Source: Klebsormidium nitens
Lineage: Eukaryota > Streptophyta > Klebsormidiophyceae > Klebsormidiales > Klebsormidiaceae
Length of the DNA stretch: 64,000 nucleotides
Reading direction: 5' to 3'
Assembly (NCBI GenBank): GCA_000708835.1
Contig: DF237160.1
Location: forward strand, 77,264-141,263
How positions within the stretch are numbered: position 1 is the first letter of the stretch; each line of letters opens with the position of its first letter. The position numbers and the translations under genes are program-made. The notes beneath the pieces are model-generated. The model saw only the letters and a list, made by a program, of their open reading frames with translations, made no database searches and was not told the DNA's origin. Below, piece by piece: positions 1-10,757 of this stretch.

Positions 1-117
1 TAGTGTGCTCTCTTGTTCCATTTTCAGATTATAATCTCAGGAGGGAATTGCTGGCAGTTGCAAGTGGCACAACTTTTCACGCCCTTTGCTGCCTCATATT
101 CTGGACAGCCTTCCACT

Positions 118-1290
118 ATGGAAGTTGGAATGGGTGGCAATGAAAGCGAGGAGCATGCGTCTGCCGCCAAGGCTGCGACAAAAAGGGAGGCCGCAACAGC
201 TGGAGCGGAGGCCCTCTGGATTTTTGCGAGCGCGCTTGGCGCGGCCGTGGCGGTAGACAACGCGCGCGCAGAGAAGGCAGAGGCGGCCGCGCGCGACGCA
301 ACGGCGGCCGCCGACGCTGCAACAGCGGTCGCGCTCTCGGAGAACGACGAACTGAACGTGCGGGTTGCTGCGCTGCGCGTTGAAGTTTCAAAGGCGCAAG
401 CGGACACGACAGCGAAGCGGCGAGAGACCGTTGTACTTGAGAGGAGATTGGAGGAACTGCAAAAGGCTATGGAAGAGAAGGAGAATGAGAGCGAGGTGAC
501 AATCGCCGCCTTTCAGATCACTTTGAGGGACACGCGCGAAACGAGAGCGCGGTGCGCAAAGGAGCGCGAGCGCTTTCATTACGTGCTCGCGTGCAACGGG
601 CAAACGGGTTCCGTTCCGTTCAGCTTCCTCGAGTCTGATCGGGATTCTCTCCTGTACAAGATGTACGGCGGAAACTGGGACTACGCGCGCGATGAAAAGG
701 GGCGCGCGCTGGTCACGTGCCACCCCGAGCGGTGGGCTGCCGTTCTCGAGCACCTGGCGACGGGAGCAGTTCCGGCGGAATGGGATCCGCTGCTGCTGGC
801 GCAAGCGCGGTACTGGAACCTTCAGCGATTGGTCAGAGGCCTTGAGGCTTTGATTCCGGGAGTAACCGTCACAAAAACTCGAGATTGCAAGGGGTTCAAA
901 GCGCGATGCACATTCGTAGCGGTGACAAAGGGCTGGAGAAGCGGTCAACCCAATCAGCAGTTGCGTTTCTCAGGTCCTCAAGATCGATGGTGGGCGGTCG
1001 AAGTAACTAGTACGGGCATCAATGTATGGTCGGTGGTCGTTCCAAGCAGCGCACCAAAAGCGGAGGATATCAAGTCGATCCGGGTCCTCTTGACGTTGCG
1101 AGTCCTCTTGCGTGATCAAGAGATTGTACAGGAGGGGCGAACGCCCGTCTTGTTTCCTGCTGGACAGGAGGCGTCCATAAGTTATGGCTGGGTGTGCTGG
1201 GGTTACGACATTCACGAGCTGGTCAGCGAGCCCTTGGCTCGAGCGCCGCACAGCCTCGTAGTGGAAGTCGAAGCTCGTTATGAAGACTGA
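118..1290 (+). CDS. Coiled-coil / KCTD-type BTB protein with MATH-like C-terminus
   Basis: Single-exon gene, 390 aa. The chosen start is the first ATG, at 118. The frame is open further upstream, and an acceptor-like TTTTCAG ends at 27, so an upstream exon cannot be excluded. Residues about 10-160 are Ala/Glu/Lys/Arg-rich and predicted coiled coil. Residues about 160-250 match a KCTD/T1-type BTB domain, with the pattern F-x-F-L-E-S-D-R-D-S, then R-A-L-V-T-C-H-P-E-R-W and V-L-E-H-L-A-T-G-A-V-P. The C-terminal 130 residues are beta-rich and end in W-G-Y-D-I-H-E-L then S-L-V-V-E-V-E-A, which resembles a MATH/TRAF fold; that part is inference. BTB-MATH proteins commonly act as CUL3 adaptors, but no partner is visible here. 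The N-terminus is strongly GC-rich and Ala-rich. Confidence 0.75.
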   Translation: MEVGMGGNESEEHASAAKAATKREAATAGAEALWIFASALGAAVAVDNARAEKAEAAARDATAAADAATAVALSENDELNVRVAALRVEVSKAQADTTAKRRETVVLERRLEELQKAMEEKENESEVTIAAFQITLRDTRETRARCAKERERFHYVLACNGQTGSVPFSFLESDRDSLLYKMYGGNWDYARDEKGRALVTCHPERWAAVLEHLATGAVPAEWDPLLLAQARYWNLQRLVRGLEALIPGVTVTKTRDCKGFKARCTFVAVTKGWRSGQPNQQLRFSGPQDRWWAVEVTSTGINVWSVVVPSSAPKAEDIKSIRVLLTLRVLLRDQEIVQEGRTPVLFPAGQEASISYGWVCWGYDIHELVSEPLARAPHSLVVEVEARYED

Positions 1291-4200
1291 GCTTAGAGCG
1301 ACTAGGTTAAAATTTACTGCAACTAACTTTCCCTGTTGGTTCATGATAGACGATAATTTCGAATGAACCTGCCCTCCAATATCTTGAGCCTTGAAAAGTT
1401 GCTTCAATGCTTGCAAGTCAACTGTGACCCTGCGCCGACGCAACTTAGCTTCGGAAGCCGACATGCGGATGGATGTCATGTGCTCCTTACCGGCGTTAAC
1501 CGCAACTTGCAGTCCGTATTCGTATTATAAAACAAAACAATATCTGGTCATGCACATGCGTCAAATTTTGGAAGATGAGGAAACGTAGGCACCAAGTACA
1601 CCGCAGATGCCTTCAGGGTCCCGCGTCGAAGGTAGCCAAAAGAAACTCCGAATCTGAGACGACTGAAAGCAAATGGTTAAGCTGAGTGATGAAGGTTGAA
1701 GAGGCCGCTTTACAAGCTCTATCATGTATCATACGTCGTGTCAACCACCGTTGCACACTCGCCGCTTCGCCTCAAGTTTTTTGGATTCTGGTCTCTTCCA
1801 AATCTGCCGGTCTTACCGCTTTCCTCTCAAAGATTAGGCTGTGAATACGCAAGAAAAATCTCTCCTCGCTCCCCGCACACCTCCAGAGAGGCTTGTTGGG
1901 CTTGAGCCGGTTGAGCGCATCCTGGCTGCGCGGCCGGCACTCTGGGCGCGGGCGCGGCCGCGAAGTTCAGACGCGGCCCGTGAGCGCGGCCGCGCTTCCG
2001 GGGTCCGCTCGGGTCCGACACGTCAGCTCACTTTGCAGCGCGTGATGGGATCGTTCACGGGCGTGTGCATGCAAAAAACAAATATAGCAACAGCAAGACA
2101 CTACGCCTCTGACAGCCTATCCCTCGAATCACATGCTGTCAAATCAAATCAGAGATTACCACTTTCATCTGCGCAATCATTGTTGAAGCTACATTCCATG
2201 TATGTAGGCAGTGCATCGTACGAGAATAAGCATGCATTCGGCCGTTCGTCACTTGTCGTCGAAGGGTAATCTTTTCTTTAGCGGTGCAAAACGCTTCGAC
2301 AGTATTCTAGGATGAAGCACCTAGCGCCTCAGCCACCGAGCGTGCTGGCTACGCCATGTCGACACATGATGACCTGCAGACCTTCGCTGTTGAAGTGACG
2401 GCTCGAGGATAAAGAGACTTGTAGGTAACACTTCGGCGACTCGAAAAACTCAGGCGCAAAACGACAGAGATGGCCGCCAGCGGCGCCCCGGAAGCAGGGA
2501 CGGCGCTTTTTTGCGAGCAGCCCTGGTCGGAAAGCCCAGCAAAAACCTTCAGATTGGCTGGTCACGACAAGCAGGTCACCTTGACTTTTTACTCCTCTCA
2601 GCACTGTGGCTTGATCGAGTCCCATCAGGCCTTTCATTGCGTCATTCATCTCACACGTTCCCTTGTCCTATACGTATCTACGCTCGGCCGCTCGCATGGC
2701 GGTGAGCTGATCGTTCAGTTCCTGACTGCGCAAGGGCAGCCTTGCACCTGGAAAGACTGGTTGGAGGCGCAGTCGGCAAAGCAACACGTGGCAGCTTCAT
2801 ACGTAGTGAGGAGGGAACAATCTGTCATTGCTCGCGATATGAAGATAACTTTCTCAACCTACGGGCGGAGCGCCCACGTCGGAGATGCGAAGCTGCTGGA
2901 CGCGACGTCAGATGCAGACACAAGTTCTTGGGTCGAAAGCCTGGTGGGCGGATGTCGACAATGCTCAAAGGGGTGGTCGTCCATCCAGACGTCCTGAGGC
3001 AGTACGTCCTTTTGAGAGCCCAAATTGAAAGTATTTGGCGAAAATACAGATAGGAGAGGAAGTAAACTTGTGTACGCTTTGAACATCTACACATGACATT
3101 AAGCTTGATTTGAGCGGGCAACATACATGTACGAAAGCTTCTTCAGTGGCTCTACATTCAATTAGCTCTTGTGAATGTGTACATGAGTTGCGCCAAAGCC
3201 TCTTACTGCGAAGTCAGGGTCACCTGTGAGACATGTGTTTAAGAAGCAGGTGTGTAGCTAGCTAGCTAGCGGGAAGGATCCGGATCTTGCTGTCCAAAAT
3301 ATATTTGTTTTCAATGATCGACTAAAGAAAAGATGTGCGCTTCCATTGATGCAGCATGATGGTGCCAGCATGTGGGCGGCCAGTTCGATAATCAGCACAG
3401 TTTGTCTTCATTCGTACAGGATCAATTGATTGCCTAGCTCAGCCTCAATTGTCAGTGTCGTTACGCCCGAGTCAATGCAATGAGGGCTTCATCGCGCTAC
3501 AAAGACGCCTGCGTTGACTCACAAGCGCATCGGCGGCAGGTAAAGCTCTACAAAGACGGCCTGCCTTGTCTCACAATCGCATCGCAGTAGAATCTGTTTG
3601 CGAGAGAGCTGATGCAGTGTCATTTCGTCATGCGGGCCTGCGCCTACTGATTGCGGTTCAAACTCGAAAACATCACGCACGTCAGCTAGCTGGCAATTAT
3701 TAGATTTCGCGATGGTAAGTGACCGGACGCGCGACGTACCCTGTGGATCCGTTTCGAAAATGAGCTAGCGAAGTGGACATCCATGTGACGTTTGCCGCGC
3801 AGCTATAGTATGATATCATAGCACGTATGACTTGCTCATGTTACGAAATTGGCCACAGGCTCGAGCTAAACAGTAGCGCTGAGCCCGGATCACAGTACTA
3901 CGTGCCTGGCATGGGTCACGGCCGGGCCGCCCTGGCACTAAAATTGCATTGTTAAAGCACGAGTGTGTGTGGCATGAAGTCGTTCTTAGCATGCAAAAGC
4001 TCAATAGCTGCGCGCCACTTAAGTAGGCAAGAATGGAGCATTTGTCAGTGACGAAGTGGCGCGGCCTTGCGAGTTCAAGTTGACGTAAGCCCGAAACCGC
4101 ATTAATTCCACTGACATACGATGCGTCCGGCCTGATTTTGCAGAACGTCATGACGGACAAATTCGATGATTACCAGTCCGATGATCCTCGAGTCGCTGCA

Positions 4201-4295
4201 TTTGATACTGATGATCTGATGGTTACGCGGAACATCTGATTCATTCGACACAAGTTAGATGCCATGGAGCCAAATGCAACCATTCAAGGCAATAT
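1291..4295. other. Intergenic region without a supported gene
   Basis: About 3 kb between the BTB gene and the 3' end of the ADCK1-like gene. It holds several short open frames, the longest of them 175 codons at 2470-2997 (+), but none shows a recognisable domain, neighbouring exons with consistent phase or coding-like composition. A CpG-rich stretch at about 1920-2030, with several GCGGCCGC-like motifs, might be a promoter or island remnant. A short AGCT-type simple repeat lies at about 3257-3270 and a diverged tandem duplication at about 3495-3588. Confidence 0.6.
3495..3588. repeat. Diverged two-copy tandem duplication
   Basis: Two adjacent segments of about 40-50 bp share the order C-T-A-C-A-A-A-G-A-C-G, then CTG, then G-A/T-C-T-C-A-C-A-A, then CGCATCG. 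They start near 3496 and 3546. The offset (about 50 bp) is much shorter than that of the exon-edge duplications found in genes of this window, so this is probably ordinary local duplication. Confidence 0.55.
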
Positions 4296-7200
4296 TCACG
4301 CCGGCAAACCCCTCGGAATTGCCAATGCTAACGGCGCCTCGTCTACCACGTCACCTGCTCGCGTTCGTTTATTTCCAAACAATGACCCCCAGGATACCAT
4401 GCTCGCCCGCACCTTTTCGTACAGCGCGAGCGTTTGCATCAGCAGCACCCTTACCTCAACCCGCACCTTATCTATCGCCCCCCTCGCTAACGACCCTATA
4501 CCTGGGTTCTGCTCGTATCGAATTTGCGACAGGGCACGGGTGCACTCGCGCGCCGTGGTCACAAATGAGTTAACCGGGGTGCCCAATGCGAGGTCCACGG
4601 ACCGCAAGCAGTCGTTCGTTTTCAGGAGGAGCAGCACTACTCTCGGCAGGCGTGCCAGCAGAGCGGTGGTCTCCTTCATGAACTGGGCGGCATACCCCTG
4701 CGAGCAGAGCAAAGATAAGAGGACGTGCAGAGATTCGAGCGAAGATCGTTTGTATCTTGGCGAGTCTGGCAAATCCCGAATGTAGAGATTGACGACCGTG
4801 AAAAGCTGGTAAGCGCGGCCCGAGGTTCTACTTTATAACCTTGGCGAACTTAGAACAAGCTCACAGTGGAATAGACAATTCTACGATGATCCGCAGAAAT
4901 GCAAGCACGCTGGAATGAAGTTAACGGTTACGCTCGAATCACATAATTTGATGTTGACGGCCCTACTCCAGCCTTGCCAATATTCCACAATATGAGAAGC
5001 CTTCCTGTGATCACTCCGACCACTCAGCGACCTCACGGACGTACCTGCAACTTGAGGCGCTCCTCCGGGTCATCTGGCATAACCAGGTGGTCTAACCGCT
5101 GGTTGGTGACCTGGTCCCAGGGGCGCATCGTGAGCACGCTCGCGAAGAGAATGTACATGTCCTCACCGGCGATGGCCGTGCTGTACCGCCGAATTCCGGT
5201 CTCCTCTCCAAGCACAAGAGCCTGCACAGCGGAATCACGTAATGAGTCTGTCGGCCAATGCGGTTAGGGTGTGGCAAAATAGCGGACCCTCAGAAACGGT
5301 GTCCCTCTTCAAGTTCGTCAAGGTGACGTCACCAAGGATGCTACTGCTCAACGATGTCTAAGGTCTACGTGGTTTATCTACAGCGGATCAACTGCAAGCA
5401 CACAGCATGAGGGGGACACCACTAGCCTTGACCAAAAACGTCTCCTGGTTTTTAGAACCCAAAATTGATGGGTCAAAGCCCTGTTACGAAAGTTGACGCA
5501 AGAAACTTGTGCTACCACGATAACGGAAGGGAAGTAACAAAAGGTTCGTCTACGCGTCTGGAAATTCGGGCCATCCTGGCCGACGGACGAAGACCAATCA
5601 CATTGTGCCAAGATGCTTCGGCAATTGAGCTTACAGAATCCTCAACTCCTAACGTTCCAAGTGTCTCCGCTGTGCTTGAAAAACTTTCTAAAGACAGGCG
5701 GAGCACTGAACCAAGTCGTAACCCACCTTCCAAAGCGCCGCATAATTTGACCTCAAGTTGTTGTCGAGACTCCGGTACAGACCGTGATCCAGCAGCACCA
5801 ACTGAGGTCTCGCCTTGCCTGCAAATGGAGCGGAACATTAGAGCGCATGAATCCGTCAAAGTCCTCGGTTGCGCGGAAAGAACTTGAGTTGCACTAGGGC
5901 CATTCTTAAGTTAGGCGGCTTCGGTTCCTTCCCAGGACTCTAAGTCAGCGTTGAAGCAATTCTGTAGGGTGTAGATAATTCAAAAAAATTCGGTCGCACA
6001 GATACGTAATGTTTTGCAACGGAGCTCTTCCCAAGTTGGGCGCCCTTCAGTCACTTCCAGGAACTTGTGGAAGAGAAACGGCCTATTTGCTCAATCGCGC
6101 ACCATCAATCCACCAAAAGACAAGGCTCTGAATCAAAATTTTATTGAATCACCCTACCAAGGTGAGAATGTTGAAAGTCGCTTGCCTGCACCTGCTTAAA
6201 TGCTCAAGGGATATTATGGTAAACTTCGGGGCAGCTTACCGAGCCGCCTGGACCCATTCTGATCCGCGGTTGTCACGAGCATGTTCCCTCCGTGTGGGTC
6301 GCAGTGGATGAAGCCGTGGTGGAAGATCATTGCGGCGAAAACGTCACTGACCTGCGGAGGAGCGAAAGCCCAAACAGAGATAAGCTGACACGTGGCTGAT
6401 GCGTTCAGATACAAGTCGACTCGTGGCATACTTATGGATACCTTGCCCATGATCAATAAGTGATGCTCGCTGTTCTGTCGTGTTAAAGAAGTGAAAAGAG
6501 GGACCCGTCTCAAAACTGGAGTCCCTTGACATTCGACCGTGCCTTTGGCTCAAGTTTCAAACAGCCTCCCAACGCAACTTTGTGACGCTCCGTGTCGGGT
6601 CAACGTCCAAAGCAGTGTCTGGAAACATTCTTCAAAGAGAGTGCTGCTACAAAGGAACCTCGGACATCTCACCAGATGTGCCACGTCCGCCGTCCGAATC
6701 CCCAGCTCCTTCTGCTTTGCCACGTCCGTCACCCCGACCCCGTCCATGAACTCCATGGTCAATACTTTGGTCGAGGTCAGGCTCCAGTCGATCTCCGGGA
6801 TCTTGACGTACGGCGCGAGGTGCGGGGACTTGCTTTTGAAGTTGCGTGCGCACGCCTCTGCGTTCTGGCCCTCGTGGACGAAGTCGAGCTCGCGGGGGAG
6901 GGACTCTTGGAGCTCCGCGACTAACCAGCTGCGGTTAGGGTTCAGAAAAGTTGGTTAGCTTCGGGATCGGAAATTAGCTTCGAAAGAGCGCGCACACGCC
7001 TCCGCGTTTTGGCCCTCGTGAATAGAGTCGAGGTAGCGGGGGAGACTCCTGGAGCTCTGCAACTAACCAGCTGCGGTTGGGCTTCAAAAAAGTTGGTTAC
7101 GAAAAAGTTGTGTGAGAACTTTGTTTGGAACACGTGGTTATGTAGCAACTTCGCGTCTCAGCAACTGCGCTCAAGACACCAGACCTTGTCAATCGAAACA

Positions 7201-10149
7201 ATCGTCAAACCTGACAGGTCCTTTGTAGAACCTATCCGTTTTCAAGTCTACACCGACGAGCAACACCAAGCCCGATCGACTAACGTAGGCTAGATGGCTT
7301 CGTCTAGAATGTAATAAAGACAAGACTCGAGATTTTGACATTCTTACCTGTAGTCGTAATCTGGGAAGGCCCACTTGACAGCCCTCACAAAGAATGCGAC
7401 GGTCGCAGTGTCCGCTGACGCTGTGTCCGTTAAATGGGTGTGCTGGATCTGCAGAAACGTTCCACGTGTCTAACGTGAGTGAGCCGCGGAAATGGATATG
7501 CAGCCTGCGCTGCCAGGAACAAGATGCACGAAGAGGTGCGAAATGCTCCCAGTCGAAAAACATTACATGAGGTACGTGCCTCTCCATTTTCTACCTTCAA
7601 TCTCGACACAGCAGATGGCCGCTTTAAAGTCATCAGATATGAGGGTTGGAATCCGATGGACCACAACGATACAACACGTCCAACATTTGAAAATGTCTTC
7701 CAGCAAGCCAAAAGCTAGGGCGGTTTACTGGTGCTTTTAACTGCCTGTCGACGTCGGGGTGTTTAGTTGCCAGCGTATACAAGCAAACCTCGCATTTCAA
7801 CGCAATGATCAATCTCTTGTGACTTCATTCTGCATTCTGCTCACCTTTACAGCCACCTGTCGGCCATCGTGCGTCTTAGCCTTGTGGACCTGTGCTAAAG
7901 AAGCGCTGGCGAGAGGGACGGGGGCAAACTCCGCAAACGCCTGCACGAAAGGAAGCGCTTAAGTGAAAAGATGAGCGGAACAGGCATCCAATCAAGCGAA
8001 GTAGCTGTTGTCTTAGGGAAACCAGACGCGGAGGACACGATTCATACACCCTACAAGCAGCAACCACTTCGAGGGGACTTTCTCGAATTGAATCGATGGA
8101 ACTCTTTTTGATGGGAGAGAACAGATCAACCGACTGCTGCATCATGCCAAGATCGAATACCGGATTCGCATGGAGCAGGCCCACATTATATGGAGCTTTT
8201 CGGAAGCGATTCCTATGTAGGCACCTAGTGCAAAGAAGGGTCAGAGTCTTGAGAACCCAGACTCTCTCACTCAAGCGTGAAAACGCAGCCTACCTGCTCT
8301 GGAGGCAACCCAAGCTCTCGCTCTATTACCGCGCTGATCTGCTCGTACGTAGACACAGGGCACTTGTCGAGCATCGACTCTCGCATGATGCGGACATACT
8401 CTTCCGGAAGCAAGTAGTCCTGCAGAATCGAAACGACCCTATTTGTCGCTTGAGAGCATAAGTGTCCTCATGCTGATTGACGACTCAACGGCCCCAACCT
8501 TCGCTGTTCAAAGTAATCAAGCTAGTCAAAGTACCTGCGACTTACAGATACAAGTTCCTCACTATGGGGGGCAGATTGCGGAATTGCAGATCGAAGTACC
8601 GGTAGGTACATGGCCAGACTCCTTTTCTTACACATTTCTTGAAGGAAGACGGGATATCAATGATAAACACTTGTACTTTTTTAACAATCATGAATATTCA
8701 GAGCATCCTGCAAAGAGCCTACACCAGACACATCACCAGACTCTCTAAGCATGACTGGAGATCACGACCTGTGGCCGTCAAAACTTTGCCACCCTGTTAC
8801 TTCTCTGTCTTGCTCAGATCTGACGTGCTTCCAGAACAGATCTCTTGTCTTTGGTATCTCGTCTTTAGTATCAGGAAAGTCCTGTTCTTTTGAAAGAGCA
8901 ATATATAAGCCCTGGCGATGGGGGCTTGACAGATTGCTTACCAGTTGGCCAACGTGTTGTCCAAGTTTGATATAGGTACCACCGTTCTTGAAGAAGAGCT
9001 TTTGAAGGCGGTCTGCACAGCGCTCGTGGCACTCGTGCTTGATTCTTTCCCTGGCTGGCCCCTCGGGTACGTTGTACAAGGACACCAGGTAATCTGACAG
9101 CGAAATGACGATGCGTCAAAACTTATTGCGTCCATGTGCATGAGGTTGGGAGGCAATCAAAGCAGAGAAATTGGGAGGCAACACTAAGCAGACAGCCCTT
9201 GAGCATTGAAGGGAAGAGAAAGGAGAATATGCCTGTTTGGCAGGTTTCACAGATACCAGAGTACAGGGTACAGGGTACAGGGTACAGGGGGGTAGAATTC
9301 ACCCCCTCGTCCCGAATGTTCGTGTGAAGCACCAATTCTCGAGATTCTGGCAGCAACCATACCCCAAAGTCCCAAATCAGCAACTTCTGGTAGGCAGACA
9401 TCTGACTTTGGTGTAAAAGGGGATCAGAAGATAGACGCCAAAGAATCATTTTAAGCCAGGAGTGGAGAATCGCAGGTCTCACCTGTAACAATAGTGGAGA
9501 CCACCGCTATGTTCCTAGCCAGCCTGGTCGGAACCACATACAGCATCTTGAAGCGCCTCTCAACCTGCTCCACATCGTTTCCTGCTACCGCCCAGAGCAA
9601 GCCCCCGACAGCCGAGACGCCGATCAATACTCCTAAACGCCGCACGTTTCGTCCCCTCGTTGGCCGAGCTAGTGAAGTCACGGGAGTGACCTGTGTAACC
9701 AAGCCCCTGTATTGTTGCCTTGTGCCAGGACCTGATTTGAAAGCGCTGCTTTTGAAAGACTGCAGATGCCATGGTTGAGCTACCCCCCGTGATAGGTTAG
9801 TGACCCTCTCGATCGGAGCTGATACTATTGGTGAGAACTGCGTTGTTGCCCTCCTCTTAAGCGCTGAGCTGAAGAGACCCCGAAAAAGTTGCACCACCTC
9901 AGGACTGGCTGGACCGACCCATCTGCTTTTTGCGGAAGTCTGTCCCGCCCCTGCGTGTGCTGAGATGTCCAACCGTTTAACCACCGCTGCGATCTGCTTG
10001 CCGCCACTTCCATTTGAAAGAGAAGAAAACGGGTTTGCATGCAGCAAGGTCCTAAAAGATTGGCTGGCTTCACCTGCCGCGACAGCATTCCACCTGTGAT
10101 TGGCTTGGAGGGCCAGGGCGCGATTGAGCGCACCACCGAGCAGATGCAT
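4296..10149 (-). CDS. ADCK1-like ABC1 (UbiB-family) atypical kinase
   Basis: Ten exons on the minus strand, in order: 10149-9483, 9093-8942, 8419-8294, 7940-7845, 7448-7348, 6928-6673, 6351-6240, 5818-5727, 5221-5045, 4697-4296. All introns are GT-AG and phases match throughout, giving 726 aa. Signature ABC1 features are present: K-L-G-Q at 265-268 (KxGQ motif), an Ala/Ser-rich P-L-A-S-A-S-L-A-Q-V-H loop at 324-334, V-A-V-K with the nucleotide-binding Lys 347, the catalytic loop H-C-D-P-H-G-G-N at 482-489 and D-H-G at 514-516. The order and spacing of conserved blocks follow animal ADCK1. The first 220 residues are a Ser/Ala/Arg-rich extension containing a hydrophobic segment near residues 190-205, compatible with organelle targeting and a membrane anchor (inference). 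ABC1 kinases act in lipid and quinone homeostasis in mitochondria or plastids. A degenerate copy of the exon 6 acceptor edge lies in intron 5. Confidence 0.88.
6970..7095 (-). repeat. Duplicated edge of ADCK1 exon 6, now intronic
   Basis: The acceptor-side edge of exon 6 (acceptor at 6929/6930) recurs 142 bp further out, with an equivalent acceptor at 7071/7072. Both flank the same C-T-G-G-T-T-A-G-T start and share upstream intron sequence including A-A-A-A-G-T-T-G-G-T-T-A. The copy begins W-L-V-A-E-L-Q-E-S like exon 6, then loses frame through a small deletion, so it cannot substitute for exon 6. It is intact at the splice site but broken in the coding part. Confidence 0.8.
9261..9288. repeat. 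Four exact copies of GTACAGG (7-bp microsatellite)
   Basis: Four consecutive perfect heptamers within intron 1 of the ADCK1-like gene, preceded by a partial unit. It is a simple tandem repeat with no coding role. Confidence 0.9.
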
Positions 10150-10757
10150 GATCGCCAGACGGATCTCTGCCCCTACTGCTCTGAGGTCACTGGCGCTTTC
10201 CCAACGCTGGTGCGCAAGTCATGGTGGATGAAAGGATCACGCCTTTGCTTTGAAGTTTTGTTGACAGCATTGCCATCTGTGCATGCATTGATACAGCATT
10301 GGCGCAGCTGGAGCTGATCAAGACGTCGGATTTCTAGAAGAGTAAGTAAAATGCGCTTATGATGACCGGAATGGTCAATTTTGAGTAAAGCGGAGTCCTA
10401 GTGCCTGACCGTATACCGTACCTGATCTGTCGTATACGAACTTCTGCAAGTGCCTAGGATGAGCTCATATGAGTTGCTTCTCTGCAGCCCTTTTTACGAT
10501 TTGCTGCTCGAAGCCTCTTTCAGGAAGGTGGCTCATTTCAGCTCAGCTCACACAGAACAGTGGAACACTTTCGAGAGTTGCTTAGCTGGAAAGCCAAGGG
10601 AAGCACCTGGGAGCTGGCACGAATTGCACAGCGGGCTTCAGGCGCTTTGATGATCGACAGGTGGTGGTGCTTCTCTGAGCTGCATTTGGCGGTCCTTCCA
10701 TCTGCATCTGGGAAGGAAAGCGGCTAAGGGATACGTGGGGGCATCCGTAAGCACACA
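10150..10757. promoter_or_regulatory. Shared 608-bp upstream region of ADCK1-like and RecQ5 genes
   Basis: This is the whole gap between the divergent start codons of the ADCK1-like (-) and RecQ5 (+) genes, so both promoters and 5' UTRs must lie here unless upstream non-coding exons exist. No clear TATA box is seen at either end. The region has no long reading frame with family similarity. The call as a bidirectional promoter rests on gene arrangement alone. Confidence 0.5.

Noticed and set aside
1841-2269. Open frame through a CpG-rich patch
   Set aside because: Openness is explained by high GC with few stops; no recognisable product.
2470-2997. 175-codon open frame on the plus strand
   Set aside because: No domain, no exon partners in phase, and the composition looks random; not called as a gene.
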